Source: Rallus limicola
Lineage: Eukaryota; Chordata; Aves; Gruiformes; Rallidae
Reading direction: 5' to 3'
DNA: 64,000 nt
NCBI GenBank assembly: GCA_022605955.1
Contig: JAKCOZ010000003.1
Span: 9,743,331-9,807,330 of the forward strand
Shown here piece by piece: positions 1 through 11,225 of the stretch (position 1 is its first letter; each line of letters starts with the position of its first letter). The notes beneath the pieces were generated by a model. That model made no database searches. It saw nothing but the letters and a program-made list of their open reading frames with translations, and was not told the DNA's origin. Both the position numbers and the translations under genes were made by a program.

Positions 1-398
1 TGCAATAGTGCACTGGATTTGTCTTCTAGTTTCTGTTAAAGATGTTTGGAGGATTACACAATGCTCATCATACAATATTTGGGCCATTGCCTGTGAAGTA
101 GTGCTTTTGAATATAAAAGACAGAATAAAACAAAGTGAAACAGAGCTTTTGCAGTAAAACTGCCACCAATTAAATTATTGCTCTCAGTAGCAATCTTACT
201 GTCAAACCATCTCCCTCAAATGGTAAGACAGTGAGAAATTATTGCTAACAGTTACACAGCCACTACAGGATCTGCACATGCAGAAATGAGTGTTAGAAGA
301 TCTCAACAAGATGGAAAAAATAGGAGATAAATAGGAGATATGGATACAGAAAGAGGAAGAGAACATTTCAGTACAGATATATTTGAGATACACATTTT
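1..398. other. Unannotated unique sequence
   Basis: AT-rich sequence with no convincing gene, RNA or repeat signal. Short open frames here overlap one another on both strands and have no coding character. Confidence 0.5.
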
Positions 399-399
399 T

Positions 400-608
400 A
401 TGGAATCACAGAACCATAGGGGTTGGAAGGGACCTCGAGAGATCATCGGGTCCAACCCCCCTGCCAAAGCAGCTCCCCAGCTCATATTGCACAGACAGGC
501 GTCCAGACGGGACTTGAATATCTCCAGAGAAGGAGACTCCACCACCCCCGTGGGCAGCCTGTCCCAGGGCTCTGTCACCCTCACTGTGTAAAAGAAAGAC
601 AAGTTGTG
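400..608 (-). mobile_element. CR1 LINE, 5'-truncated 3' end
   Basis: The left edge begins with the CR1 3'-terminal signature read on the minus strand (an ATTCTATGATTCT-like end followed by the conserved 'ggttggaagggacct' block). Translation of the minus strand gives the end of ORF2, including the typical VRVTEPWDRLP stretch and the following 'ESPSLEIFKSRLDACL' block. Only about 200 bases of the 3' end remain, the usual result of incomplete target-primed reverse transcription. It is a dead fragment with no full domain. Confidence 0.93.
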
Positions 609-819
609 CAATAAAAAAGCTTTTCAAATTATTGTGGCTTTATCAGGTGTGCTTTGCAGGTAAAAGAAAGCCATCTGACCAAAACCACCAATAGCTGCTG
701 CTATGTTTTCATCAACGCTAAAGGAAGGAGTACTGGCAAATAAGTGTTTTATTAAAGTTAGAATAGGTTTAAGGTGACCTTAGTTTCAGAGTGGTCATCA
801 GCAAATACTAATCTTGGAA

Positions 820-820
<1 letters not shown>

Positions 821-858
<38 letters not shown>
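821..858 (+). repeat. (TTA)n microsatellite
   Basis: About 38 bases of uninterrupted TTA units, seen directly. A likely polymorphic trinucleotide locus. Confidence 0.97.
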
Positions 859-1996
859 GTCATTCACTTCTGGAACTAGAAGCCGTAGTCCTCCAGTTGG
901 CAATAGTAAAAGGATGTAGTCTTCAAATAGCCCAGCCATGATAGCAGAACACAGCGGAGTCTTATTCATGAGAAAAGATTTTAGGCATCAGAAGAGAAAG
1001 GAAAACTTAGAAATTGTGCAGAAGGAATAATTTGGTGGCAGCCTTGTTCTTGGGATTAAGAACAGGGAACAGTGTGTTATTATCAGAATATTATTATAAT
1101 CAACTATCAAAATGACTTTTTCTAGAGGCCTGTTGGAAATTTTAGTGATCAGCTTCCACCATTGTCATCCAAAGCTATTGCTCAAACCAAATCTTCTCAT
1201 TCTTTTAAGAAAGGAATGTAGTGCAAGGAAGTAGATGAGAGGAAACATCTGTAAGCACACATAAGTACAATGGGACTAGACCCGCAGTTGGCTCTGGTGG
1301 CAAAGATTATGACAAAGTCACTTTCCTGACAGATATGAGAAAATTTCTTGAGGAAATCACATATGTGATGGAGAAATGGCTTCTGCCACCAGTACAGTAT
1401 AACTGGGATCTCTTGGATTTCTGTAACATCATTCCATTTTCACCAAATACAACTCACTAATATTAAAAGAAATTATGAAGTTGCATAATAGACATAGGAC
1501 AAGCATTTAGGTGATAAAGAAATCAAGACAGTATATACAAGTTTTTTCTTTTTATATTGCTCTTCTACAATATCTCATAAAGTTCTTTAATTTGTATGAT
1601 CCCTAGCTTTTCAGTCTACTGCCTGAGTTTAGAATTCAAGAATTTTTAGATTTTATGACTTCTTCTAAGCATAGTTGCATCAACCCTTTAGAACTTGATT
1701 CTGAATTAAATTGAAACCAATGAAATAATGTGGCTGAGTTTTATTAAAAATGCTTTCTACATAAAAAAAGTAATCAACCAAGAATAATAAATTTAATTTA
1801 TTTTCTTTAAAAAATGGACATAGGAAATTATGCCATTTGGATTATTATCACACTGTGACTACTAACTTAACTGCCACTTATGCAAGCACTTAGTGATGGA
1901 AAATGCATTCAACGAGTTAGTCACAGCTTAAGCCCTGCTCAAGTAACAGGTATTCCTGCTTAGTACACATAGAATAATACTCATTTTCTTGCACAG

Positions 1997-2020
1997 TCTC
2001 TCTCTCTCTCTCTCTCTCTC
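1997..2020 (+). repeat. (TC)n microsatellite
   Basis: Twelve uninterrupted TC dinucleotides, seen directly. Confidence 0.96.
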
Positions 2021-2439
2021 AGGTCATCACCTGTGTTTCTTAGATTACAAAAAATCCTGACCTCAAGTACTTTTTTTGAAACTCAATAATGCTATCTAAG
2101 TATAAAATAAATCATTAAAGCCATTTTCTAAACTTACCCCATAGCTTTTATGTCATTACCCGAACTTTACAGGTTATTTCATATTGGTATTTTTTTTCTT
2201 TTGATTTAAACCACTGAAGAATCAGTAGGTTCAAAAAGAAAATGGACTTCAGATGCAGCAGAGCAAAAGTTTGGGAAGAAAAGGGTCTTAATTACTTGCA
2301 GTGCCCAAAATGTATGTCCTGTTGATACTCTTTAATCAAATTTGACCATATATTCCTATTTTTTCCATCCTCCAAAAGCCCTCACTGAAGATGATAAATA
2401 AGTTCATTATTATAGTAATATATGTAATTAAAAATAGGA

Positions 2440-2468
2440 GAAAGAAAGAAAGAAAGAAAGAAAGAGAG
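2440..2468 (+). repeat. (GAAA)n microsatellite
   Basis: Roughly six to seven AAAG tetranucleotide units followed by a degenerate GA tail, seen directly. Confidence 0.95.
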
Positions 2469-2523
2469 AATAAGCCACAATATAAACCCAAATCTTTAAC
2501 TGTGTACATGCATAAGTACTTAC

Positions 2524-2565
2524 CCTGATAACAGACTTGTGTTATTCTCCTAACAAATGGATATG
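2524..2565 (-). CDS. Candidate internal exon, unrecognised gene
   Basis: On the minus strand this block ends at a very strong donor (CAGG|gtaagt). It starts after 'gattcag', a moderate acceptor. An alternative acceptor 30 bases upstream, after a pyrimidine-rich 'tctctctttt' tract, would extend it to 2595. In both versions the length is a multiple of three, phase 1 at both ends. The extended reading is open and contains SAYPFVRRITQVCYQ. The phase matches the end of the 13.3-kb candidate exon. The protein family is not recognised. A block this short could arise by chance, so confidence is low. Confidence 0.25.
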
Positions 2566-2897
2566 CTGAATCAGATTCCCAGGACATACACATTTCTCAT
2601 TTTGAAAAGAGAGACCAAAACATGAATAATATTTTATGTAAAGTGCCTTAAGTAGTTTTTATCTCAGCCTTTTTTCTTACTCTGTTAAGATGCTAAAAAA
2701 TTTATGTTACAACATAGGATTGCAGTTCTGTCTTGCATGAGGTTACAGTATTTTGTTAACATTGACTTATTACGGGGTTTTTTATTAGTCTGAAATATTG
2801 AGAGAAAACTCCTAGCATTATTATGATAATTATCATCTTAATCTAAGAGCCATTATTTTCTGAAGTTCATCAGTAATGATAATCATCAAACATAAAC

Positions 2898-2927
2898 AGC
2901 AGTGTGACTGCCTGAAGTCACACTGCT
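2898..2927. repeat. Perfect 12-bp inverted repeat (hairpin)
   Basis: The arms agcagtgtgact and agtcacactgct are exact reverse complements around the 6-base loop gcctga. The pairing does not extend beyond the 12 bp, so it is shorter than a usual pre-miRNA. Confidence 0.9.
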
Positions 2928-2985
2928 ATCTGGAACTTAGACTTACTTGCACCATTATCTCTAAGTCACATATTGCACAGCTCAT

Positions 2986-5900
2986 CTGTGGTGAAGAAAC
3001 AGCAGAACAAAGAATGTTTTTAGGAATTTAAACAAGAAAAGGCTTTTACAAATGAAAGCATGGAAGAAAACATTCCAGTGAAGTGGGAAATACATGATGT
3101 CTGATTTCATGTGCAATAACAACTGAAGTAATTTGCTTTAGCTTTGTCTAGCATTCACTGATTTCAGGTGACAAAATCTGAACTATGAAGAGCAGAAAAA
3201 CTGACTAACTTTTGTGCTATGATGCAAAGAATTGTTAAGTCTTAGCTTCATGGTACATTGAGATTCGGGTGTGTATCCATCTTTCCCCCCTTCATGTTGC
3301 TTTCTGATGAAAGGGAGACCATGGTTGGCAGGCAAGCAAAGAGATGACAGGTTCATCTTAGGACATCATGAGGTCCACCCTTCTTCAATGTCCCATAATT
3401 GCATAACTGCTACAGTACTAGGCTGTCATGTCACTGAGTCAGTCTATTATGGGATCCTAAAAATAGGAAGAGTCTCTATTCTTACCTAAAGCATTTTTTT
3501 AGGGATCTAAGTACTTATTTGGATAAATAGTTAAGTTGAAGTAATGTACGGTAAGCAAACGTCAATTGTGTCTTTAGCTTATGCTCCAGTGTGCTCAGAG
3601 CAAAAAGGCTCAGGGTAACTACAGTGTATCTTAGTCTTTGCAAGACCAGCACAAGTCAAAAAATCGTCCTGTTAGAGTCAAATGACAAAAAAAAGAGAAG
3701 TTAGAGCTACAATGCCTCAGGTCAGTTTGCCTTTAGAGCAATTTGTTTTCAGTAATTTCAAGCTACAGAAATATTGTAACTAGCAATTTACATACATCTA
3801 GTCTAGGAGGAAGGAAAGGAAATCATTATTGCTAGTACCCCAAAGGGATCTGTAGTGTACTGGAGATGCTTCATCCAAAGGTGGCAGAGAAATGCTAACT
3901 GCTACCCACCAGCAACAGTTCTTTGCCATCTTTAATACTAGACAATTATCAAGCCAGGAAGTGGTTCAATACAACAAAAAAGAAAAAAATCAGGGCAGCA
4001 TGTAGCCTACTGCTCAGCCTGTGTTCCAGACACTGTAAATGTTTCTGAAAGTGGCACTTAAGTTCAAAAGAAATAGTTAAGCAGAAAAAATTCATCTGCA
4101 ATGAGTCCTTCCTATCAAAAAACTCTTACAAGTTAGGGAGCCAAATGATGAATCACCAGAAACTTCAATATTAAGCATGCCTTATTCCTGTGTACGATTC
4201 TTTTCTTTACCTAAAACTTTAAAATGTCATGAGTTACCAGCAGCTTTTTTTACTATAGTTTACATTTATATTGCTTAATTAATTTAACACTCTAAGTTAC
4301 TTTTTCTGAAAGCTGTTTTGGAAGTCAATTTTACAAGACTTGGAAGGAGGAGTTGGGGAAAGAGATTCTAGATAAGTATAAATTTAAACAGATGTGAAGT
4401 GTTCAAATTCTGTTCATTAGCATAATAAAGTCAGTATTAAATGTCAACCGCAAATGTTTTTTACCTAATAAAGACAGATTATCCCAGAATAATTAAACAA
4501 ATTATGTTTAACATGACTTACATTCTCACAGTTAAGGTCAAATTAACAAATCAGTGGGCTTCTAGAGAAAATGGCAGCTTCATTTATTGCTTAAATAATG
4601 TTTTGTCACACATAGTGATATTTCCCTGGGTAGTATCTTAAATTATTTGTGATCTTTCTTACTTGTAATTGCTATGCATTAGTAAAATGTGAGAGTTGCA
4701 GATCTTCTGTGTGATACAAGTTCCGAACAGAAAAAACCTCACAAGATAGACCATGTCATGCTGACCAGACCAAGTCATGCTGATGAGCAAAAGTAGTAGT
4801 GAATAATGATGTGACCTTTAAAAGGCTGGTCTACCTGTCAACAAAATGGGTACATGCTTTTTCCCCTCAAAGTCCTCTAACAACTGTAGAAAGATTCATG
4901 ACAATACAAAATGGGTATGAATAAATATTACAAACTACCTTGATATCAAATGCAAGCTGATTTCTATTTCAGTGGAAGAAGTCACTTTGCTGTGATAAAA
5001 CTCAACATTTGCACTCTGACTTCATATCCATTTGACAAATCTCAGGAAAAAAAAACCCAACCCAAATCTTTATGAACATGCATTTTCTTTTCATAAAGGT
5101 CATTTGAGAATGTGAGTCCATGTCACCAAATGTTACATCTGGAGTAGTAAATATTGTGCAAAAGTATTCCACTTTATTGCTTCAGGTGGGCAGTAAAAAC
5201 AAGAAGCACATACAGAAATGCAGTCTCACTTGCAATGGTATTCAAAGCTGCAGCAGTAGCTTGCAAGTGCAAAGGATGCTACACATGCCCTGATGTATAC
5301 AGATGCCTATACTTAGAAAGGAAAGTATTTTCAGGTAACTTTGATATGCTCATCTGGAGAACTGAACTTTTGCAGTTTATAATTGGCTCCCTTCTCTAAG
5401 CAATTTCAGATGAGGGTGTGTGTACACCACACAGCATTTCCTAGGGTAGCAGTTTCTGTAAATGATCTCATCTTGGACACCCATAGCCCAGTGTACTGAA
5501 AACAAATTCCACTCACTTTTACAATGAAGCTATCTAATGTTGAAAGGATAATGCAGCACACGTTTTCTTATGTCATGTAGATGCCTAGTTTCTGTTGCTT
5601 GCATTTCCATTCTTGGGTCAAGACAATTCATTTACTAAGTTTTGTGCTGGTGAGAAGAGTAATTTCTCATAATTATGTATTTTTGTCTTGATCATATGAA
5701 GACAGTTGAAACGTAAATATGCTGGTGTGTGTATATGTGTAGGAGCTACAAAGGGAATGGCAGGATATATTACAGTCACTGTGGAATAATGGTAAGTAGC
5801 ATATTGTTGCTTCACTTAAAACATTATCCTGAGATCTGTATTAATTATACCACAACCACTTTTAAAAACAACACTTTTTGTAAACAGAAGTGTGCTGTGT

Positions 5901-6744
5901 TTCTGATATACATTGACTCAAAACCTGTCACCATTGTATTGCTTGGTTTCAACTTAGAGAAGAATTATTACAGATAAAAAATACTTCAGCTATTCATGGC
6001 TAGAAGAAATAATTTTCTGTGATTGCTCTATTGTAATATCATTTTTATTTGAAAGAAAATTATTTGTCTTGAGGGAGCCAGGTTTTTTCTTTGCTAGCTT
6101 CACAGAACCCTTATTTTCTCTGGGTCTTCTTTCTTTCCCACCTGCCTACAGAATACTATTCTATATAGAACTTTTGTTGACATACACCCCAGGCTATTTG
6201 TCCAGTTTACAGAAGATAATTAAATTGGTGTTCGTTCTGAATAACATGAGATGTATTCTTTATGTATGAGACTATCAGTCAGTCACGCCAAGTACTGGAT
6301 TCATGTTAGCTTTTTCAGAAACCATACGCATATTCATAATCTCATCTTCTTTCTAAGACTCCTGTACATTTCTCCACTTCAGTTTATCAGTGTTTATTGA
6401 AAAATATTGGGAAATTGTCTGATTGAAGGAAATTTTAATAAAATGTATTTTGACATCCATGTTTTCAATTAGAAAACATTTAAAATATTTAATATTGAAA
6501 ATTAAAGTGGTTTGGGAATTTTTTTGGTTGTTTAACTGAAAATATAAGAGAGAATAAATCATTTTAAAACTTTGAGAGTCTTCTTTCCTTTAGTTATAAT
6601 TATCATGATGAAGGTTACTCTTACATATCCACCTTCTAATTGGAGCAGAGGTACAACAAAATGGGAATGATACGACATTTTCCCCATTTCATTATTTATT
6701 TCTAATATACAAAAAACCCACCACCAGAAATCTCTTTTGAATTA
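2986..6744. other. Long stretch without a supported gene
   Basis: AT-rich unique-looking sequence. Open frames of up to about 80 codons occur on both strands, but none has a protein-like composition, a recognisable domain or a strong start context. One possible plus-strand micro-exon at 5743-5791 is given as a finding. Confidence 0.5.
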
Positions 6745-6749
6745 CCGGC

Positions 6750-9432
6750 TTCTAACCTCAACAGGTAAAACTCCAAGATATATAATTGCCAAACCCTGAG
6801 TAGTTCCAAAGGATGCAGAAGTGGTCAGGAGCAGGTTGAGAGCCTGAGGGTCAGAATTAGGGATGGGACTAATAAAGGACAGCTGGTGATAGGGGTCTAC
6901 TATAGGCCACCTGATCAAAGAGACACTATTGACGAAACCTTCCTCCTTCAGCTGCAGGAGGCACTGCAATCGCAGGCACTCATCCTGATGGGGACTTTAA
7001 CCACCCAGACATCTGCTGGGAAAACCACATGGCGAGCTGCATGAGATCCAGGAGACTCCTGGAGTCCATGGATGACAACTTTCTGGTTCAGGTATTGGAC
7101 AGACTGACCAGCAGCTATGTGTTGCTGGACCTGGTGCTCACCAACGTGGGGGAGATCATTAAAGGTGTTAAGATTGGAGACAGCCTGGCCTGCAGTGACC
7201 ATGCCCTAGTTGAGTTTGTGCTCTCAAGAAATCTGGGCCTGGCAAAGAGTGAGATCAGGACCCTGAACTTTAAGAGAGCAAACTTTAGGCTGTTTAAAGA
7301 ATTGTTGGTTGAGATCTCATGGAAGGTGGCCCTTAGAGACAGAAATGTTGAGGAAAGTTGGCTACTCTTTAAAGATGCTTTTCTAAGAGCTCAAGAGCAC
7401 TCTGTCCCTCTGAAATAGAAAGTGGGCAGGAGGGGCAGGAGACCAGCATGGCTAGGCAAGGACCTGCTGGTCAAACTGAAGGGTAAGAAAGGCAAGTACA
7501 AGCTCTGGAAACAAGGGTGTGTAGCCTGGAAAGAATACAGGGATGCTGCCAGGACTTGCAGAGACAGGATCAGGAGAGCCAAGCTGCAGGTGGAATTGAA
7601 GTTGGTGAGGGATGTTAAAAATAACAAGAAGGGATTTTATAGAAGGGACAGGCTAAAGAGAGTATACCCCCTTGGTAAATGGGAAAGGAGAATTGGCTGC
7701 ACCTGATGTGGAGAAGGCTGAGGTACTGAATGAGTTCTTTGCCTCGGTCTTCTCTGGCAGCCAAGATTCTCATAATCCTCAAGTCCCATAAATTTGCATG
7801 CCTGGACCTCTAGGTGGGAACTGGGGGAGTAAATCCCTCCCCACTGTAAGGGCAGAGCAAGTCCAAGAGTGCTTCATGAGACTGAATGTCTACGGGTCTA
7901 TGGGGCTGGATGACATGAATCCCAGGGTCCTGAAGGAGCTGTCTGATGTGGTTGCCAAACTGATCTCCATCATATTTGAAAAGTCGTGGCTGTCAGGAGA
8001 GGTCCCCAGGGACTGAAAAAAAGGTCATGTCACTCCCATTTATAAGAAAAGGAGCAAGGAAGACCCAGGGAATTACAGGACAGTGAGCCTCACCTCTGTG
8101 CCTGGGAAGATCATGGAACAAATCCTCCTGGAAGACATGTTAGAGCACATGAGGGATGAGCATGTGATCCTGGACAGCCAGCACGGCTTCACCAAGGGAA
8201 GGTCGCGCCTCACCAATCTGGTGACCTTCTGTGATGGAGTGACAGCATTGGTAGGTAGGTAACCAGTGTCATCTACCTGGACTTGTGCAAGGCCTGTGAC
8301 ACAGTCCCCCACCACATCCTTATCTCTAAATTGGAGAGATGTGGATTTGATGGGTGGACCATCCAGTGGATAACAAACTGGTTGACCAAACGTAGACTAA
8401 GCGTGGTCAACGGGTCTATGTCCAGGTGGAGCCCGGGGACAAGCAGGGTCCCCCAAGGGTCTGTCTTGGGACCGGTGCTCTTTAACATCTTTATCAATGA
8501 CATCCATGATGGAATTGAGTGCACCCTCAGCAAGTTTGTGGATGACACCAAGCTGAGTGGTGTGGTAGACACCACAGAAGGACAGGAAGCCATCCAGAGG
8601 GATCTTGACAGGCTGGAAAGGTGGGCCTGGGTGAACCTAATGAGGTTCAACACTGCCAAGTGTAAAGTGTTGCACTTGGGCTGGAAGAATCCCAGACATA
8701 TTTACAGTTTGGAGAATTGCTTCTTGAGAGTAGCCCTGCTGAGAAGGACTTGGGGATTCTGGTAGATGAGAAACTTAACATGAGCCAGCAGTGTGCTCTT
8801 GCAGCTCAGAAGGCCAATGGTATCCTGGGCTCCATCAGAAGAGGGGTGGCCAGCAGGGACAGGGAGGTGATTGTCCCTCTCTACTCTGCCCTCGTGAGGC
8901 CCCATCTGGAGTCCTGTGTCCAGATCTGGGGCCCCCAATACAAGAAAGATGTAGAACTGTTGGAGAGGGTTCAGAGGAGGCCATGAAGATGATTAGAGGG
9001 CTGGAGCACCTCCCCTACAAAGAGAGGCTGGAGGAGCTGAGCTTGTTCAGCCTGGAGAAGAGAAGGCTGCAGGGGGACCTCATTGCAGCCTTCCAGTACC
9101 TGAAGGGAGCATACAAACAGGAGAGGAATCAACTTTTAAAAAGGGTAGACAATGGCAGAACAAGGGGGAATGGATTAAAACTAAAAGAAGTAAGGTTTAG
9201 ATTAGATATTAGGGGGAAGTTCTTTACAGACACAGTAGTGAGGTGCTGAACAGGCTGCCCAGATAACTGGTGGATGCCCCGTCCCTGGAAATATTCAAGG
9301 CCAGGTTGGATGGTGGTCTCGGCAACCCTGTGTAGATCCAGTCCTGAGGCTGGTGGCCCTGCCTGTGGCAGGGGGGTTGGAGCTCTATGATCCTTGGGGT
9401 CCTTTCCAACCCATGCCATTCTGTGATTCTAT
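6750..9432 (+). mobile_element. CR1 LINE, 5'-truncated, decayed ORF2
   Basis: A 2.7-kb CR1 retrotransposon on the plus strand. Translated blocks in order are: the end of the apurinic-like endonuclease (about 6900-7240, with the NHPDICWENH-like and SDHALVEF blocks); the basic linker (7420-7700); reverse transcriptase (7860-8700); and the CR1 C-terminal region (8700-9250). The RT carries [38 protein letters not shown] and the catalytic box FVDD at 8535-8546. It ends in the CR1 3' tail at about 9432 ('gtgattctattc'). Several stops and frameshifts break ORF2, for example an in-frame TAG near 7416, so the copy is inactive. The first 60 bases or so are hard to align and the 5' limit is approximate. 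Confidence 0.96.
8273..8765 (+). pseudogene. CR1 ORF2 reverse transcriptase remnant
   Basis: This is the longest open piece of reverse transcriptase in the 6.75-9.43 kb CR1. It covers the palm and fingers: the CDTVPHHIL block, the [11 protein letters not shown] block and the FVDD catalytic box. CR1 normally has FADD at this site, so the A-to-V change is a small departure, but both catalytic aspartates remain. Upstream and downstream parts of ORF2 lie in other frames, and the enzyme cannot be made from this copy. In CR1 biology this protein copies the element's RNA at a nicked target. Confidence 0.9.
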
Positions 9433-10279
9433 TCAGTTCATATAGCAAAAGAAAAACATAGAAAGAGATCTCTTGAGCTAATCACTGTTGCTTCCATCAT
9501 TCTTGTGCTTATCTATTAAAATTAATGAGAACATTGTGACCAATGTTCTATAAAGCTCTATGGAAATGGGAAATTTTGTTGTGTGAAAGCACCAGAAAGA
9601 GGCCTAGAAAATCATATTAACTTTGGTTTCCTGTGCATTAGGCCACAATGAGAGAGAGACATTTTCTGAGTTTAAATTCAAACTGTTTCCAAAATTACTT
9701 TGGTCTCGCTGAGATTCACTAGAGCAAGTCCTTCTTCATCAAACGCCTGCAACTGCAAAGAAATCTGATATCCAAGACAAATTGTGAGGTAAGGAATGAA
9801 TAATATAATTAATTGGATGCCATCAGTCTCCTATTGTCTTCTATAATATAGCCGTTGTATTATATGGTATTATTTAGGTTTCTGAACTAAATTTTCTTAG
9901 CTAATTTTTCTTAGCTAGATACTACTATGTTATGGCTTATATATTGGGAGCAAGGATAAGCCAATCTGATAGATCTTGAAGCAAATTGTTTCTCAAAGCA
10001 GCACACTGAACCTCAAAAATTCTATCTGTATATGTGTATTTTGCACCATATATCAGAAAAGGACTATAAGCTATACAAAACAGCACAGGAGAAGCAAGAC
10101 TTGTGTCCCTTCCATCCCTTTTTTGGCTTACTGCTTCAGGGTATATAAGTTTAATTACATAATTTGATATTGTAGAAGGTCTTGGAAATGTTACAGCCAT
10201 TTCTAGAGGTCAAGTTATGATGACTTCAAAGTAATTGCTGATTTATTGACAAAGATAAAATTGGGTTTTATTATCATAC
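9433..10279. other. Unannotated stretch
   Basis: Unique-looking AT-rich sequence. A plus-strand donor-like site (GTGAG|gtaagg near 9787) is present, but no convincing exon precedes it. Confidence 0.45.
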
Positions 10280-10328
10280 CTGAGAGTTCTTCATTCTTCT
10301 CAGCAGTATATATTGGCCGAACAAGCTT
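10280..10328 (-). CDS. Candidate short exon, unrecognised gene
   Basis: A 49-base minus-strand block starts after a pyrimidine-rich acceptor (ccttttttgggcag) and ends at a good donor (TCTCAG|gtatga). It is open in phase 0 and reads KLVRPIYTAEKNEELS with one base left over. Its phase (0 to 1) is the same as that of the 13.3-kb candidate exon, so the two cannot be consecutive in frame but could replace one another. The block is short and could be chance. Confidence 0.22.
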
Positions 10329-10514
10329 CTGCCCAAAAAAGGTTCATGTGTCAACACATATGGAAGTTTACAGCCACCATCTCTATCGAATACTACTAAA
10401 GTGTGTCATGCAGAAAACAAGGAAAAAAATTACTTTTAGCTGCAATTTGTACGCTCTGGTTACACAACCATGTCTGTGCTCCCTTGCTAACTCACCAGCA
10501 AGACAAACAAATGC

Positions 10515-11225
10515 CAAATCCTGCACTTAGGGAGGAACAAACCCTGGCACCAGTGTGTACTGGGGGCCACTCAGATAGAAAGCAGCTTTGTAAAGAAGGA
10601 CTTGGTAATCCCTAATGAACACCAAGTTAAATATGAGCCACCAACGTGTCCCTTCTGCAAAGACACTTAACAGTATCCTGGACTGCATCAGGAGGAGTTT
10701 TGTCATGAGGTCAAGGGATGTCACCTTTCTCCTCTGCTCAACCCTGCTGAGGCCACACCTGGAGTGTGGTACAGTTCTGAGCTCCTCAGTGCAAGAGAGA
10801 CCTGGATATACTGGTCTAACAAGCAATCACAAAGATAATCATAGAATCTTAAAGGTTAGAAAAGACCTCTAAGATCATCAAGTGAATGAAAGGACTAGAG
10901 TATTTCTCATATAGGGAGAGGCTTTGAGAGGTGGGACTGTTCAACCTGGAGAAGAGAAGGCTCAGGAGCATCTTTTCCACTTCTAGAAATGCCTGATGGG
11001 AAAATGTGAATAAGACAGAACCAGATTCTCCTCTCAGTGATGCCTACTCAGTGACAGGACAGAAGGCAAGGGGCACAAACTGAAATATAGGAAATTTGTT
11101 TTAAACATAAGAAAAACATTTTTTCTTTTTCCACTTTTCTGTCAAACGTACAAGCTGATAACTCCAAGAGGCTGGAGGCAGGTAGGGAGGGAGGCTCTAA
11201 ACCTGACTGGACATGATCCTGAGCA
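10515..11225 (+). mobile_element. Old CR1 LINE fragment, interrupted
   Basis: Plus-strand CR1 3' part, clearly more diverged than the 6.75-kb copy. Recognisable blocks are the AKTLNSILDCIRRS region, LLRPHLECG, the 'ctggagaagagaaggctcagg' block near 10945, the 'cagtgacaggacagaaggcaaggggcacaaactg' region and 'ctgactggacatgatcctg' near 11200. It is split at 10836-10882 by an antisense CR1 tail. No complete 3' terminus is visible. Numerous stops show it is a relic. Confidence 0.88.
10836..10882 (-). mobile_element. Tiny nested CR1 3' end (antisense)
   Basis: About 46 bases match the extreme 3' end of CR1 read on the minus strand: an 'aatcatagaatc' start, then 'aaggttagaaaagacctctaa', then 'gatcat'. 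The host CR1 resumes on the plus strand directly after it ('gaatgaaaggactagag'). It is therefore a severely 5'-truncated insertion into an older CR1. Confidence 0.8.

Larger units (their letters stand above)
609..2523. other. Unannotated stretch with microsatellites
   Basis: No gene is supported. The interval holds a (TTA)n tract, a (TC)n tract and a (GAAA)n tract, listed separately. The rest is AT-rich unique-looking sequence. Confidence 0.5.

Noticed and set aside
8273..8659. Minus-strand 128-codon frame
   Set aside because: It is the antisense shadow of the CR1 reverse transcriptase.
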